A DNA stretch of 64,000 nucleotides from Durusdinium trenchii (GCA_963970005.1 CAXAMN010008513.1:146169-210168), one strand, 5' to 3'; shown: positions 41,133-53,458, numbered from the stretch's first letter. Notes: a model not told the origin generated them from the letters alone. Translations and numbers: made by a program.

Positions 41133-43715
41133 AGGAAAATGTTGACAGAAAACATTGTTCAGTGCGCGCACGCGATGACTGATATCGCCCATGGCTGACT
41201 GGACTTTGCTGGAGAGTGTTGGCGGTGCTGTTTTTGTTCGACTGAAGGGTTCATGAGAGTTGACCGACCTTGCATGGAAAGGTATCATAGCGGCAGTCGC
41301 CCTTCTGCTATCCCGGGAGACAGGCTATCAGAGGCAGCTTACGGGAGAGTCAGAGTTTCTCTTTCTATGTTGGTGGAGTTCTTAATGCACGACGCACGGA
41401 TTGTGTTGTTATTTTTGTTCGGTCTTTTATCATTTGAGTGAAATACACAGGGGGGCAGGTAACAAAGGCAGGAAGCGGCCCTGTAGCAACTAGTAGCAAC
41501 AACATGCAGCAGCCCATGTTTAATTCGACTGCTGCGTAGCTTTTATGCCAGGCCTGAGCGCTTCGTCATTGCCGCTTCATTGCACTAGAAAAGAGTAGAG
41601 TGTACTGGTTGGAGACAACAAACACGCCAAGAAGCGCAAAGTTGCATATAATATAAAACCATTGAAACAATTGAATCAAACTTTGTGAATGGCTCAGGTG
41701 ACATCGCCAGGGACTCGAAACGTCCTTTGGGCACCATTGCCCAAATTCCACGATTTGACTTTGAAGGCGCACCAAGTCGCAATGGGTGGTCAGGTTCGTT
41801 TATTTTTGTTAGATAATTATTTAATTGTTGCTTCTGTTCTTTTTGGGCCGGGGTAGGCCGCTATAGGAAGAGGAGCAAGCTAGATAGTAGAGTAGATAGT
41901 AGCTATTAGGTACTGGACGCTATTAGCTGGACGCAGGATAGCTCACGCTCGCATTAATTTAATGCTTTCGGTTGCAGCTGATTCTTAGATTCACCAGTTG
42001 TCCACTATTCACTTTTCGGTGTCGAAAGCTATTCCTGGATGAATTTCAGAAATTGTGGGTTTTCCTTTCCAGCAGTGGATCTCCGGAGAAGCCAAGTTGG
42101 AAGCAGAGGCTATTCGTTTTTGTTGTGCGTTATTGGCTGCAGGACCGGCCGATTCCAGATGCTCAGATTCTCATTGATGGAGCTGCAAGCAAGCCAGCTG
42201 CTCAGCAGACGGCCACGAGTGCACACGAGCCTTTCACACTTCCCGTCTTCAGTCTTTTCGGAACGACGGGTCGATGCCTGGGGCATCAGTGCAAAACGAT
42301 GCTGATGCCTGAAATATGGTTTTTGGGTGTGCTAGGGCCGTACAGTACAGCTGCGAGCCAGGTGCTCTGGTTGGGCCTGCATAGAGACCTCCAATCATGG
42401 CTTGGAGGAGCCAGCAGGGCTCGCGCAGCTTCCTCGGTGTTGAGAAGGGTTCTTGGGTTTATGGTTGGTAATTGATTCTTCATGCAAAGCATGGAATGGA
42501 TCAGTTGTTCCAGTTTCACAGACAGTCCATACGGGGACACTCTCAAGTCGCGAAATTTCTTAAAACAAATGCCTCCCTGTTCTCATGGTACGTTGCAACT
42601 CCAGCTTTCAGGGAAATGTCGTCGGCATAGATTGAACAAAGACTCCAAGTCTCTGGACACTGATAGATTGTGCTGCCTGTTGTGGCTTTCACACAAGTGT
42701 TATCTACTATACCTACTGTTACCACTCCACAGTCACCTTGGGAAACTGTGAAGTAGAGAAGTACATATCCAGGTTCACAGTGTTAATACAGTGTAGCAAG
42801 TTGCCCGCCTAGGCAGAGCTCATGAGCACAAAAGCAGGGCCTGGAGGAGGTTGTATTCGTTTGCCCAAAAGAGTGGTGACTTCAGACAGCGTCCATCGTG
42901 ATTTCTTCACCAATGTCCAAGGCTGTATCAGAAAGCTGGTGGCAAGGCATGGCTCTACGTCTCCGATCCCAAAGACGTTCGGCAAGAAAAGAGAGCAGTG
43001 GGACAGTATGGGACAGTATGGGACAGTGGGATGTGTTTGGGAGACCAGCAGCTGGGCACGCAAAGCATGCTAAGGAAGTCTAAGGAACTGAAGAGAACCT
43101 GCGTACGGATACTAAAAGTCACTAGCAGCTGATGATGGTTTATCAATGTTGGATTTACTGTATCTTGCTGGTCAAAGCACTGCAAAATGTTTGGACCCTA
43201 TGTTACTATTATCCCTATGTTCTGATCGCCCTAGCGCCAATCTATGTTTGCCCTGTCAAGATCTTTAAGATCCCTCCATCACTGAGACGAGACCTGAACT
43301 GTGAATAATGCAGAGTTCAGAATGAGCTTATTACAAGACTGGTGTTATGCATATAATTCAACGACTTCATTTGCAGGATGTCATAAGGTTGTCAAGGAAA
43401 GAGAACGATTGTTCCAACAGTTGTGTTCTTTTGTTCTCAGGTTGGCTTCTTGTACAGGTATGAAGCGCGGGATCTCAGATTGGCTGTGAACTTGGAGTCT
43501 TGCTTGGTTCCCGGTCTCAACATCGAACTTCTACGCAATACTTAGAACCACCCATTTGTACCTAATTATGGGTAAATTTAAGCACCCTTGGGACGCTTCA
43601 GTCTTGCAATTGTATAATTAGCTTGCTCCTGCTCCTTTTTACCTGGCAACACCACTTGAGTTGTCCAAATGGTTGAACCATCATTCTTCGTTGTGGTGGA
43701 GATGGAGATATCACC
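41133..43715. other. mostly non-coding; one weak frame
   Basis: A 167-codon frame at 41972-42475 (plus) is open, but other frames over it are equally plausible. A GGGACAGTAT triplicate lies at about 42999-43027. Nothing else is recognised. Confidence 0.3.
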
Positions 43716-44009
43716 CTAGTCGTGCTGTTTGACTCGCTTTCCGATGGCGATAATCACGTATGACAGTCTGAACCCAGCCAGGTCACCAGCACCTGGCGTA
43801 ATACGCTGGAGGCTGGGCCGCAAGAGCTTGTGGCCAGCAACCTCAAGGAGGGCACGGAATGTAAAGATTTCTGGTTTGAGACGGTTTGTGCAACGTAAGA
43901 GTTCCCACTCCATAGAACTCATCGAGAAATTCGCCAGGAACAGAGGGCTCTTAGAGTCCACGCTTAGCCCTAGAAAGCGTAAAGGTGCCGTTCCTACCTC
44001 CAGGCTCAC
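43716..44009 (-). CDS. exon-like minus-strand frame, unknown
   Basis: Minus-strand frame reading VGTAPLRFLGLSVDSKSPLF, then RLKPEIFTFRALLEVAGHKL and ending GKRVKQHD plus stop. Composition is better than the plus strand here. Family unknown. Confidence 0.28.
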   Translation of the reverse strand: MSLEVGTAPLRFLGLSVDSKSPLFLANFSMSSMEWELLRCTNRLKPEIFTFRALLEVAGHKLLRPSLQRITPGAGDLAGFRLSYVIIAIGKRVKQHD

Positions 44010-44245
44010 TCGCTTTTGATCAACTGGTTATATGTGTGGACGGGTCCATCAACCGCTGTTGTGAGCCTTCTTGGCGGAAGGACGCCGCATACTGGCTGGC
44101 TGTGGATGGCTTTGGCAACATTTTCTATACCGATGCGGAGGCCACGTCCCCATCTACAAGAGGGGACGGAATTTTCAGGCACTTCGTTCATGGTAGTCTT
44201 GGTAGTGATGCCTACAAGTTTGAGACAAGTCGATGTCCAAAGTGA
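43985..44245 (+). CDS. beta-propeller-like fragment (NHL/YWTD type)
   Basis: The frame contains YWLAVDGFGNIFYTDAEA followed by a Gly-rich segment and GIFRHF. The string [LI]-A-V-D-x-x-G-N-[IL]-[FY]-x-[TA]-D is the typical core of NHL and YWTD-like blades. Splice sites are not fixed. Same strand as similar fragments at 45.6, 50.65 and 51.1 kb. Confidence 0.35.
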   Translation: MPFLPPGSLAFDQLVICVDGSINRCCEPSWRKDAAYWLAVDGFGNIFYTDAEATSPSTRGDGIFRHFVHGSLGSDAYKFETSRCPK

Positions 44246-45587
44246 AGGTGAAGGACCTTAAACGTGTTTTGATTGGTCGATCCATGACCTTTGCACCAAG
44301 GCGGGCACCGTCTCGATGATCAAAGCAGAGGACTTGAGGGCATGACAGGGGCCAGGGTGGGTTCTTCCCAGGGAATCCGTTCGCAGATGGCCAGAAGGTG
44401 TACACAACTGCTTCCATCTCCCTCCAACAAAATGGTAAAGTTTGTATCCCATCTTAAGATCTTCTGAAGTGATCAAGCTTGTAAGTCAGGATTCGTCAAG
44501 TATCCCACGGTATAAAGTTACTGGGAGACCATTCCACTGGCAGTTTTTGTGGACGTGGGCAGGAACCCATAGCAGCCGGCTTCCAGTCTTGAAGCGAAGA
44601 TTGGCCTGCTTATGCAACAACAACTGGGGCTTCGGTTCTAAGCAATTCCATCGATGTGTAGCAGAAGGCAGTGGTGCATTACCTTCGATGCATGATTGGC
44701 AAAGCGCAGGATGTCTCCAAGAGCGTTCCGCAGGGCAGGACTCTTCAAACTGTTCTCAAAACTTTCCTACATGCTTCAGCACGAGCGTCATTGTGCATTG
44801 ACATGGCACATCGCACATACGATTCAAACATGTTTGGTCACTACCTGTGTCTACACTCAAGGCTCGGCTCCTCTGTCTACCTGATGTGTGCAGATATCAC
44901 AAGCCCAATGTACAAACTCCACCACTTGGCCTTTGTGAATTTATCAGAGTCTGTGCAACATTGTTTAAGCCAGCTGCACCATGCATGACATGACCCTCAT
45001 TGCATTGAACACCAACCTAGAAGTGGGACTCAAGAAGGTATACTACGGTATATTTGTCACTGCAATTTTCAGCAATCATGGACAGATTATATATCCATAA
45101 TTTTCTGAAAGTCACAGTGCGAGAGAGTTCAGAGATGTTCAGATCCCTTGCGCCATTCCATGTCACCATGTCAGTGTAGTCCCTCAAGAGCTGCACCATG
45201 AGACCAGAAGAACTCAGATTACAGATGACCTTTTCGAATTACCTACTGATCCTGATGATTGTGAGTGCCGCAGGACTGTTCTAAGCTCTGAGAAGATGCT
45301 CAGGGTTTGTTTAGTAAGCTTTTCGGTTTGGAGTCCGAACATTTGCACCCCAATGTGACAACACTGATATGAATTGATCCCAACCAAGAATTTGTCAGTC
45401 AGTCGTGACCAAACAGTTGATTACTCTAGCATTTGGGCCCACCTGAAGGCACCCCAAGCAGTCCTTGTCCTTGTGGTGTTGCTTATTACTGTACCAAGTC
45501 CCAGCAAAATGTTCGAACAAGTAAGGGTGAGACAGCGGCCGGAGCATTCCCCCTCTGACAAAAGCTTTTCTCTTTGGTGCCTCTAAG

Positions 45588-45692
45588 GATGGAGAAGGTG
45601 GCTGGCCCAGCAGGGATTGCCACGGATTCCACCGCCTTGTACTGGGCCAACCTGAAGGCCCAAGACACGGTGGTCGTGGAGACCACATTCTG
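45588..45692 (+). CDS. candidate exon encoding a propeller-like blade
   Basis: Between the acceptor TCTCTTTGGTGCCTCTAAG and donor GTGAAG. Reads VAGPAGIATDSTALYWANLK and then TVVVETTFW. The pattern G-P-x-G-I-A-x-D ... L-Y-W-A fits an NHL/YWTD-type blade. Both splice sites support it. The host gene is probably the same as for the other propeller-like fragments. Confidence 0.45.
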
Positions 45693-47697
45693 GTGAAGTC
45701 CCCGTGTACCCAACAAACAACTCGGGACAAACCCAGCCATGTCAGACTATAAAGGTGAATTCAGGTTTACATTACTTGCCCAGAATGTTGGTTGGTGATT
45801 GCTTCTGACAAACAGGACGGTTCTTAATTGGATTTTTTTCACGAGTCCTCGCAATAGTGCATCACTGTGTGTAGATGTGGGTTTTGCAGGGCTAGGAGCA
45901 ATGACCTGTCAAAGTCCACAAACACCTTGTGCAGGGGGATAGATCCACTGGCACCTTGGTTCAAGCTCGAGCCTAGCTCTCAGTGTGGACAAGTTCAACA
46001 TTAGGATGTCGAGCGCCCACCGAATAACATCACCACATTGAGCCATTGAGCTATGGGATGCTATAATTAGGATGCTATGGGCATCTATGGGCTATGATAG
46101 CTATATGTCGAATCCATTAGGCAACTGTCGTCTATTGCAGAACTTGATTGTGTGTGTCTCCCATTACATCCAGTCAGTTTGCAGAAAGACCACTCCGTTG
46201 GATCAGTTAACCATGTCCAAGTGCTGTTTCAACTTGGTTGTTGTAGAGTATCTACTTTAGGACACCTCAGAATTCCAGAGCCGATGCCACCCCATGCGTG
46301 GTCCGATGAATTAAACACTTCCACAGTTCCCATGTCATTGACCGTGACAGTCAGCCCGGACGCTGAAAACTCTCCAGTTCATTGGACCTACTCCAGTGTG
46401 CTCCCAGGTTGAAGGCTCAGGAAACCATTCTGCCAGTATTTTGGCGGGGAACCAGGACATGTACCAGGCGCACTCTCTTTGTACCTGGGGACGGGCGATG
46501 CGGGCCAAGCCCAAAGCCAAAATAAGCCAAAGATATCAACATGTTACATACCAGTTACCCTGGCTGGTTCCGGACATCGTGTTTCATCGTGTTTTTTCTG
46601 GTCTGTTTATAAGGAGTCATTCCGAAGCTATAGGAGAAATCCATTCTGGATGGTGATTGCTTGTTGGAAGAATGTTCAGAAGAGGCCGATAGTGTGCAGA
46701 ATGCAGGCTGTGTATAACTATATATAGAGAGTGCTTTGCTCTATTTATTTTGCTTTGATCCAAGATGGCCAGATAATACCGGTGTTAAGGTATGATGGTA
46801 TAAACATACCAATATGACTTGACTGACCATATGACACTTGCACAAGGGAGTCATGACCGATAGTCAAGTCGGAGTGAGCAGTTGGATCTCCTGAATAAAG
46901 ATAATCATCTCGCAATGGTTTGGTAATTCCTATACTTTTTGCAATAGATTTTGGAACTAGTAGTCTGAGGCTTTCAGGCTAATGCTAATGCTCAAATGCT
47001 GCTCCTGGCTCTCAATCGCAAAAACTGGCATGTCAACCACAAATATCAACATTTCTTTACTAGTAGCCAACTACTCAACTAGGGTACGGCATGGTGGGAC
47101 GCTACGAGGCGACTGAGGGTGGAAAGTCTTTAAGTGTGGGTTCTTTGATCACAGTGGGGAGGACATTAAGAAGTGTGGGGCAGAGAGAAATGAGGCGTCG
47201 ACTTTGACAATAGTTTTCTGGTGTTTCCCAGCCGCCAATTCCTTGCACGCATTTTCAAGACATGCCTTCGCCAGAGTCTTCGCCAGGTGTTTCAGGAACT
47301 CTTGTCACACCGCTCCATGAGATTCACTCACTGAAACTGAAGCCCTTCTCTTTCTTCTGTCTCTTTATTCTCTTTCGCTTTTGCATGAAGCGCTAAATTC
47401 AGCGCTCCCAATCACCACATCGATGCACTGTGTGCCTGCAATCTTGCTCAACTTTGGGCGAGGAGCTCGGCGAAGCCTCAACGCATACTGCCGTTGCGTT
47501 GCCGCGAAACCCGAGCACATGGGATCTTCAGCTTCTTCGCCAAAGCCCTCCAACTCGAAGCTCCATTTGAGTACTGCAGTGTGCCTGTTAAAGACCATGG
47601 CTTTCGGCCAGCTCTTTCGATCTCCCGACTTGGCTCCACTGGTGGCCGAGCTTTGGGAAGGGTCGCACTTGTACAAAAGCTGGAGGTGTGTGTGTGT
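45693..47697. other. no gene fixed
   Basis: A minus-strand frame at 46335-46520 and plus-strand frames over it are both plausible, so none is called. 46.7-47.3 kb shows nothing recognisable. A GC-richer frame at 47381-47676 adjoins the repeat family. Confidence 0.3.
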
Positions 47698-48062
47698 GTG
47701 TCAACCCCTGTGCCTAAGGGCTTGGATTCACCTCATGCAGGGGCGTGTGACACTCTTCTCCTATCACACGCAACGAAGCTGTGGAGAAGAGTGGGAAGGG
47801 AAACTTGGCCAGTTTCCTGTACCTGCGACGCAACTGTTGATCAAGCCGTTCCACTTTCTGCTTTTTGTTTCATGGCGTTTCATGATTCTCCCCCTAAACC
47901 ATTTCCTCCCCAGCAGAGGTGCAGCCGCGCCGCGCTGATCGTTGAGCCGTCTTGCATTAACCTTGTTCAACAATACAATTTGAGCCGACTCTCTCACCTT
48001 TCCGTTCCATCGCCACTTTCCTGGAAAATTGAGTTAACTGAAAACCAATGTCCGAGTGTGTT
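47698..48062 (+). repeat. 350-400-bp interspersed repeat, copy A
   Basis: Starts after a (GT)n run with TCAACCCCTGTGCCTAAGGG and ends near AACTGAAAACCAATGTC. Almost the same sequence recurs at 49251-49595, differing by small indels (about 18 and 6 bases) and a few substitutions. Frames inside are not conserved as protein. Confidence 0.85.
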
Positions 48063-48779
48063 TCGCTCAGCCGTCCCACTCGGGTGCTGAGTGTGATCCC
48101 CGTCACTGGGGCGCTGTTTCATTGGGAAATCATGAACGGAACTCACCACCGCTCACCGGAATTTCACTGGAATTCACCTCCACTTCCACTGAATTAACTG
48201 CCTCAACGGCCGCCGGGCCAAAACACAGGACTCCATAGCCGCCAGGCTTTAAAACGGTACTCCACCCGCAGTCAGGCAGGTTTCCCAACCCCCCCCCCAG
48301 CCGAGTTCTACTCCCCACCTAATTAGGGCAACATAGGGAAATGGTACTCGACACACTTGTGTGTCGGTGCCTTTCCCTGTGTTGTTCCTGTTCTAGTCTT
48401 CTCTACCCGGGCGGTCTAAGACTAAAGTCCCGCTCCCTAACTACTGCACTTAATTATTTTCGGCTAAGTAATCAGTAACTCTAGAGTGCTAGGTAGTCAG
48501 ACACACACATGTACACACACATGAACATACATCCCCTCCCTGCCCCCCACTTTTCTTCTTGCGCTTTCCGTCGTTTGTTGGGCTTTCTCTCAGGCTTTTT
48601 AGGTTGCTCTTCAGGCTCGTTTCCCTACCCCAGTCAAAGGCTAAGTATTCGCTTTTTTCTACACCTATCTTTCTTTCTTGCCCTCTTAGCGCTGCTCTTT
48701 CTGTCTTTCCTTTCTTTTGTTTCTAAGGCTTTTTAGGTGACTATCTTACGTTTTACGCCAGAGAGCCGCAAAGCGGCGG
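48063..48779. other. no gene recognised
   Basis: Spacer between repeat copies, with T/C-rich stretches and a short CACACA run near 48500. No convincing frame. Confidence 0.4.
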
Positions 48780-49190
48780 AGTGTGTGTGTGTGTGTGTGT
48801 GTCCAACCCTGGACAAAGGGTCTTCCACCACCACTCTTTCCACTTTACATGGGCAGGGGGACTGTCTACCCCACAGAAGTGACAGTCCAACGAAGAGGCT
48901 TCTGTGGCGGTACTGATATCAGTTCCGGACGCGGAACTGACGTACCTGCTTTCAACACACTGACTCCACTGGTCCACCCTGCCGCTGTTCGTTGGTTCCA
49001 TGGTTCTTCTTCACGATGCTCTCCCACAAACAGGTTTCTTTCAGCTTTGCAGCCGCGTCTTTCGAGTGCGATTGGAAACCATGTTCAACCATACTGTTTC
49101 AGCTGACTTTTCCACCTTGCGGTTCTTCGCCATCCTTCCCATCGGAGAAATTGAGCTAACTGAATACAAATTGTCGAAGTGTGTCACACT
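48780..49190 (+). repeat. 350-400-bp interspersed repeat, diverged copy B
   Basis: Starts with (GT)n (48781-48802) and CCAACCCTGGACAAAGGG. Shares CAGGTTTCTTTCAGCTTTGCAG-like and GCAGCCGCG landmarks, and ends with GAAATTGAGCTAACTGAATA. Confidence 0.65.
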
Positions 49191-49250
49191 CTGTACCTAA
49201 GAATTTTCCTTGTTTGATTCCATCAGGGGCGCCGATCACGGCGATCTGGT

Positions 49251-49595
49251 GTGTCAACCCCTGTGCCTAAGGGTTTGGATTCACCTCATGCAGGGGCGTG
49301 TGACACTCTCCCGCAACGAAGCTGTGGAGAAGAGTGGGAAGGGAAACTTGGCCAGTTTCCTGTACCTGCGACGCAACTGTTGATCAAGCCGTTCCACTTT
49401 CTGCTTTTTGTTTCATGGTGTTTCATGGTTCTCCCCCTAAACCATTTCCTCCCCAGCAGAGGTGCAGCCGCGCTGATCGTTGAGCCGTCTTGCATTAACC
49501 TTGTTCAACAATACAATTTGAGCCGACTCTCTCACCTTTCCGTTCCATCGCCACTTTCCTGGAAATTGAGTTAACTGAAAACCAATGTCAGAGTG
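49251..49595 (+). repeat. 350-400-bp interspersed repeat, copy C
   Basis: Near-identical to 47698-48062. Three members within 1.9 kb suggest local duplication of the family. Confidence 0.85.
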
Positions 49596-50643
49596 TCTCC
49601 ATAAGCATGTCATATAATTTAATTTGTTTTTCAAAGGCGTAGGGAACTTGCCCCCGACACAGACACACTCAGGATGAAAGTACGTACGATATGAATGCCA
49701 CGTGCCACACGCCGACCTAGGTAGAAAAACCTAAGAATCCAGGTGTACAACAAGCAAGGGGGTCTGACCCTGAAGTGTCAAGTTCCAATTCTCAGATTCA
49801 AAGAAGTTCAATTCGATCGAGGAACGGCGAAAAGTACATAACTGCAGAATGCAAACAGAAGCAAAGGATGAAAATTTGCTCTAGATACAAACAGGGCCCA
49901 AAAGGTAGTGTCAAGTCATCACTGCAGGTACGCCAGACTGATCAGGTCTGGTTTCACCACCAATTGTAAGCGTCTTCGTTGGCAGGAGTCTTGCAATGGT
50001 GCTCCTGCCCCCTATTTGAAAAAGCCAGAAGGCTCTTTGTGACTCTGAGGGTTACACACACACAACCCCTCGCCAAACATGCTGGAACTGTTCATGGCTG
50101 GCTTTGACATGTCTGCCACAGGCGCCTGAAGGCGTTATGGACAAAACAAGGTCTCCCAGCATTCAGCCCGTGCTCCAGGCAGTTGTGAAAGATGTATGCC
50201 TTGCCGGTGACAATGCAAGATCCTCAAGGGAAGATGTGCGAGCCGATGTCCATAGAACAACTGCCTAATCTGGCACTGGAAGAAAGAGTCCTCCATACAC
50301 TTCTCCGTGAAGAAGCTTGAATGCTTTGCGGCTTTGCCATAGTTTAAGAAAAACACTAAGGTCTTCTTCACCGGTGATGGCCAATCCCTTTTTGCCGTCA
50401 AGGCTGACAGGGCTTCGGGCTGCCTTTGAGCATCACGTGGCAGCGTTGCGGCCCTTCTATAGACGTTTGGACACGTAACTACTTGTTCTGTGCGGACAAC
50501 TGGGATAGACCAACACGAACCCCCTGTGTCTTACAAACGGTTTGTATCTGCCCGATGTTGTACAATGTGCCCGGCAGAACTGCCGGTGAATTGCCATGGG
50601 GAAGATGTGTCTTTGCAACCTCTTTGCCTCTGTTTCACACCAG
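49596..50643. other. no gene recognised
   Basis: Short frames without splice context. Nothing repetitive of note. Confidence 0.3.
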
Positions 50644-50807
50644 GCCGATGGCTCCAGTGATGTCACGGAAGTGGCCAAGTTGGAACAACCCAAGGGCTGC
50701 ACCTTTGATCAGGAGGGGGTGTCTACGGCAAAGCAAGTGCCGCAGTTGAGGTCGAAGATTCCATGAAAGGGCTGAAGGACCTGAAGGAACACTATGGAGA
50801 GGTGTAG
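50644..50807 (+). CDS. propeller-like exon or pseudo-exon with frame change
   Basis: A very good acceptor (CTTTGCCTCTGTTTCACACCAG) precedes a frame reading ADGSSDVTEVAKLEQPKGCT, then FDQEG, like an NHL blade. The original frame degenerates at the G-run 50733-50739. The next frame then reads VYGKASAAVEVEDSMKGLKD and reaches TAG 50807. A one-base indel at the G-run would explain this. Confidence 0.35.
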
Positions 50808-51089
50808 CTACTGTTCTTGTGACAAACATTGGACAACAGTCCCAAAACCGCAACAGCATGGGGTGGTTACCAACGCTGAATCTCCTTCAAGCACAAGGAT
50901 CAATCTCAAGCGGATTGCAGCTACCTGGCTTCGTGCGTTTACATTAGAGTTCTCATGAAGGACATTTGGAAGAAAAGATCCCAGCCACTTTTGCCCGAGA
51001 AAAAAGGAAGAGTCAATCAAGTTTTCTTGTTAGATTTGGTTCTAATTACAAGAGGCCTTGGAAAAAGAAAAGCGCTAAGCACACCAAGA

Positions 51090-51248
51090 GAACTGCCTGA
51101 GGAGACCACGCTTTTTGTGGCGGACCAGGGCAGCAACGGCATTTACTCCTTGCCGGCGAACATGAACCAGCTCCGGAGGGCCACGCGACAGCAAGACGCT
51201 GCAAACAAATTGCACACACCAGCTAAATTTCTGTGGAACTGTTTGTAA
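51090..51248 (+). CDS. propeller-like fragment
   Basis: Contains ETTLFVADQGSNGIYSLPAN, the classic L-[FY]-V-A-D-x-G-x-x-x-I-[YF] blade core, then an Arg/Gln-rich tail. Ends are not fixed; the frame runs to TAA 51248. Same strand as the other propeller-like pieces. Confidence 0.4.
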   Translation, partial: ELPEETTLFVADQGSNGIYSLPANMNQLRRATRQQDAANKLHTPAKFLWNCL

Positions 51249-51359
51249 TTAAATTAATGACTCAAGACCCATGAAGGCATCTACTTTTGCATACTCTGCA
51301 TGTTGTCATGTCCTTGTCGCTCTCTTTCTTGAATTCATGGCCACGTGAACACATGCAAG

Positions 51360-51552
51360 TATAATCCAACAGACCCAAGTGACCGCCCGCGCGTTTCGAC
51401 TTGATGGGCAACGCCTAACTCCAGTTTCCATCCAAGGCAAGCCATGTGGACAAGGCGGGCCCTGGCGGGCCCTTGTCATGTGGGTCCAAGATGACTTTGT
51501 CCTTCAAGACTCAGCAGAACACAAAGTTTCGATGGTCAATGGTCATGGATAG
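51360..51552 (+). CDS. candidate exon, unknown protein
   Basis: Follows ACATGCAAG with a pyrimidine-rich stretch before it, and reads FRLDGQRLTPVSIQGKPCGQ and then WRALVMWVQDDFVLQDSAEH up to a TAG at 51550. Composition is strongly protein-like. A competing frame over the same bases is weaker. Confidence 0.38.
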
Positions 51553-51839
51553 TGACCATTTGGATCCAATTGGTTTGATGGGCGGCCACGCATGTTTCGA
51601 ACTTGTAGGTAGAGGCAGAGTGAGTTGTTCCCTGAGTCCCACCCCCTCAGGTGGCTTCAGTGAGAGGCCCGCATCAGATTGCCATGTTCTTCGGTGCCGG
51701 GCTGAGATGGATCGAAGGGGCCTAAAGATTCTTTAGATATCTTTAGATGGATGAAAATGGATGAAAGTGGCCCGTTGTTTGTAAGAGGAAATCAGCTTCA
51801 AGCGTCAACATCACATGTACATACATCATCGTACCACGA

Positions 51840-52085
51840 ATGTCAACATCGACCGACATCATCAAGTCGCCAAACCGCGAAGAAGTCTCTGAGCACAGTT
51901 CCATGGCCGGTGCCTTGGATATGGATGCATCGCATGAAATTGAACATGGCGACTTGCGTGAAAAGACCCGGTGGCTCCCAAATGTCTTCTCAACACCCCG
52001 CGAAAGCTTGGGTTTCAATTGGCCCAGGTCCGTCTTCCAACAAGTTTCTGCAGCAGCTTGCTGGTTAGCTGGGAGACGTGGCTGA
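51840..52085 (+). CDS. candidate exon, unknown protein
   Basis: Frame from ATG 51840 to TGA 52085. Reads SMAGALDMDASHEIEHGDLR and then TRWLPNVFSTPRESLGFNWP. Acidic and hydrophilic with normal codon variety. The overlapping minus-strand frame (51743-52138) is longer but less convincing. Confidence 0.38.
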   Translation: MSTSTDIIKSPNREEVSEHSSMAGALDMDASHEIEHGDLREKTRWLPNVFSTPRESLGFNWPRSVFQQVSAAACWLAGRRG

Positions 52086-52756
52086 CAGACCACACGTGCA
52101 TTTGTGCATCCAAAATGTTGCCTATTGCCTGGTTCCATTTGGTTCCTGTTCAGTTAAGATCATCCGGTTAAATGAGGTGAGTCGAAGCATGTCGAAGCCG
52201 ATGGCATAGGATCCAAAAATGGAGGTAGAGGGCCTCATGCGGTGCGTTTAAAATAGGTGGATTGCATTTGGGGATTTTGACAGCAGTCTAGCGGTTTTTG
52301 CAATTGTGCCTTCCATGCATCTGGCTTGCTTCAATTTCTGGGCGGTCCGTCGGGCATCACCGGGATCTTACTGATACCGGGCAACCAGCATGTCCGCCAG
52401 AGATGAGGCAACGAACTAGAATAGGAACTGAGTGACAGAAAGAAAATACAGTAAGCAGTAGGTTGTGGTGAGTTGTGGTGAATTGAGATGCTTGGAGAGG
52501 AATTCCGGTGATTTTGTCAATCCATGTCACGATTGTTTTACCTATACAGAGATGGTGCCTTCATTTTTGGCTCATTGCAGAACAAGTCGGCAAATGGCAA
52601 TTTTTAGATGAAGAGGAGTCGAGTCAGAGTCTCCACTTGGAAACTCTGACAAGTTAGTTTTCTCAAACTGCCCAATACATACAGTAGAACCATTGCAAAA
52701 CATCAGCACACATCAAAACATTATCATTTAGCTCTTTGCTTGCTGCCCATGGCCGA

Positions 52757-52981
52757 ATGGAAGAACCACATTTGCCAGTTGAATGTCTAGATTCCAACCA
52801 CCAGAACCGACGTTTGCAAAGACCACCGGCTTTGAACCTGTATAGATTCCGCGATCTTCACGCCGAACCTCGTCCACCGAGTGAAAGCCTCAGAAATTCA
52901 TTTGGTTCGTCATGTTGTAGTCAATTGCTTGCCCTATCTCAAGAGCAGAGAAAAAAAGCCAAGCCCATATGTTCGATCTAA
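52757..52981 (+). CDS. weak exon-like frame
   Basis: ATG 52757 to TAA 52981. Reads EPHLPVECLDSNHQNRRLQR and then a Pro/Arg/Leu-rich segment. Plausible but unsupported by splice sites. Confidence 0.28.
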   Translation: MEEPHLPVECLDSNHQNRRLQRPPALNLYRFRDLHAEPRPPSESLRNSFGSSCCSQLLALSQEQRKKAKPICSI

Positions 52982-53224
52982 GCTGGAGTGTTGGATATGA
53001 GTAGATGCTAGTAGGTAGTTGCTCGAACAAAAGCGAGCTTCTTTCGAACAATTGATCAGCCTATTGGTGTTGGATAATATAACTAGCCTGGGACTCTTTG
53101 CTCAGAGGCCTTCATTTCAGCTTGTTGAGGTCTCACACAGGACTTGGTGGAATGAATGATGCAGGATCCCCAGGAATCAAAGAGCAACCGATGACGTAGC
53201 CAGCATGTTCATAGGGTATGCCGT

Positions 53225-53458
53225 TTGATTACTCGTGTACCCAGGGATCGTATTGAGAAATCTTGTAAACAAGCAGGCCCCCCCAATGGCTGGAAGCCAT
53301 GGAAAGGGTTCAGCACTGATTTGGCCCGACAAATGCAATTACTAGAGTTAGTGGCGAAACGACGTTTCAGTGATTTGGGTATTTGTGTCCCAGGCACAGG
53401 ATTTGAGCAGGAAAGGGTGGTTGTACAAAAATATGCTCTCGAAAGCCCAAGAAGTTGA
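53225..53458 (+). CDS. weak exon-like frame
   Basis: Reads GWKPWKGFSTDLARQMQLLE, LVAKRRFSDLGICVPGTGFE and a short charged end to TGA 53458. The minus strand is also open here, so confidence is low. Confidence 0.28.
   Translation: MITRVPRDRIEKSCKQAGPPNGWKPWKGFSTDLARQMQLLELVAKRRFSDLGICVPGTGFEQERVVVQKYALESPRS

Noticed and set aside
52560..52581. TCATTTTTGGCTCATTGCAG, similar to the dinoflagellate spliced leader end (CCATTTTGGCTCAAG)
   Set aside because: It has an extra T and diverges after GGCTCA; no full relict leader and no adjoining exon, so likely chance.
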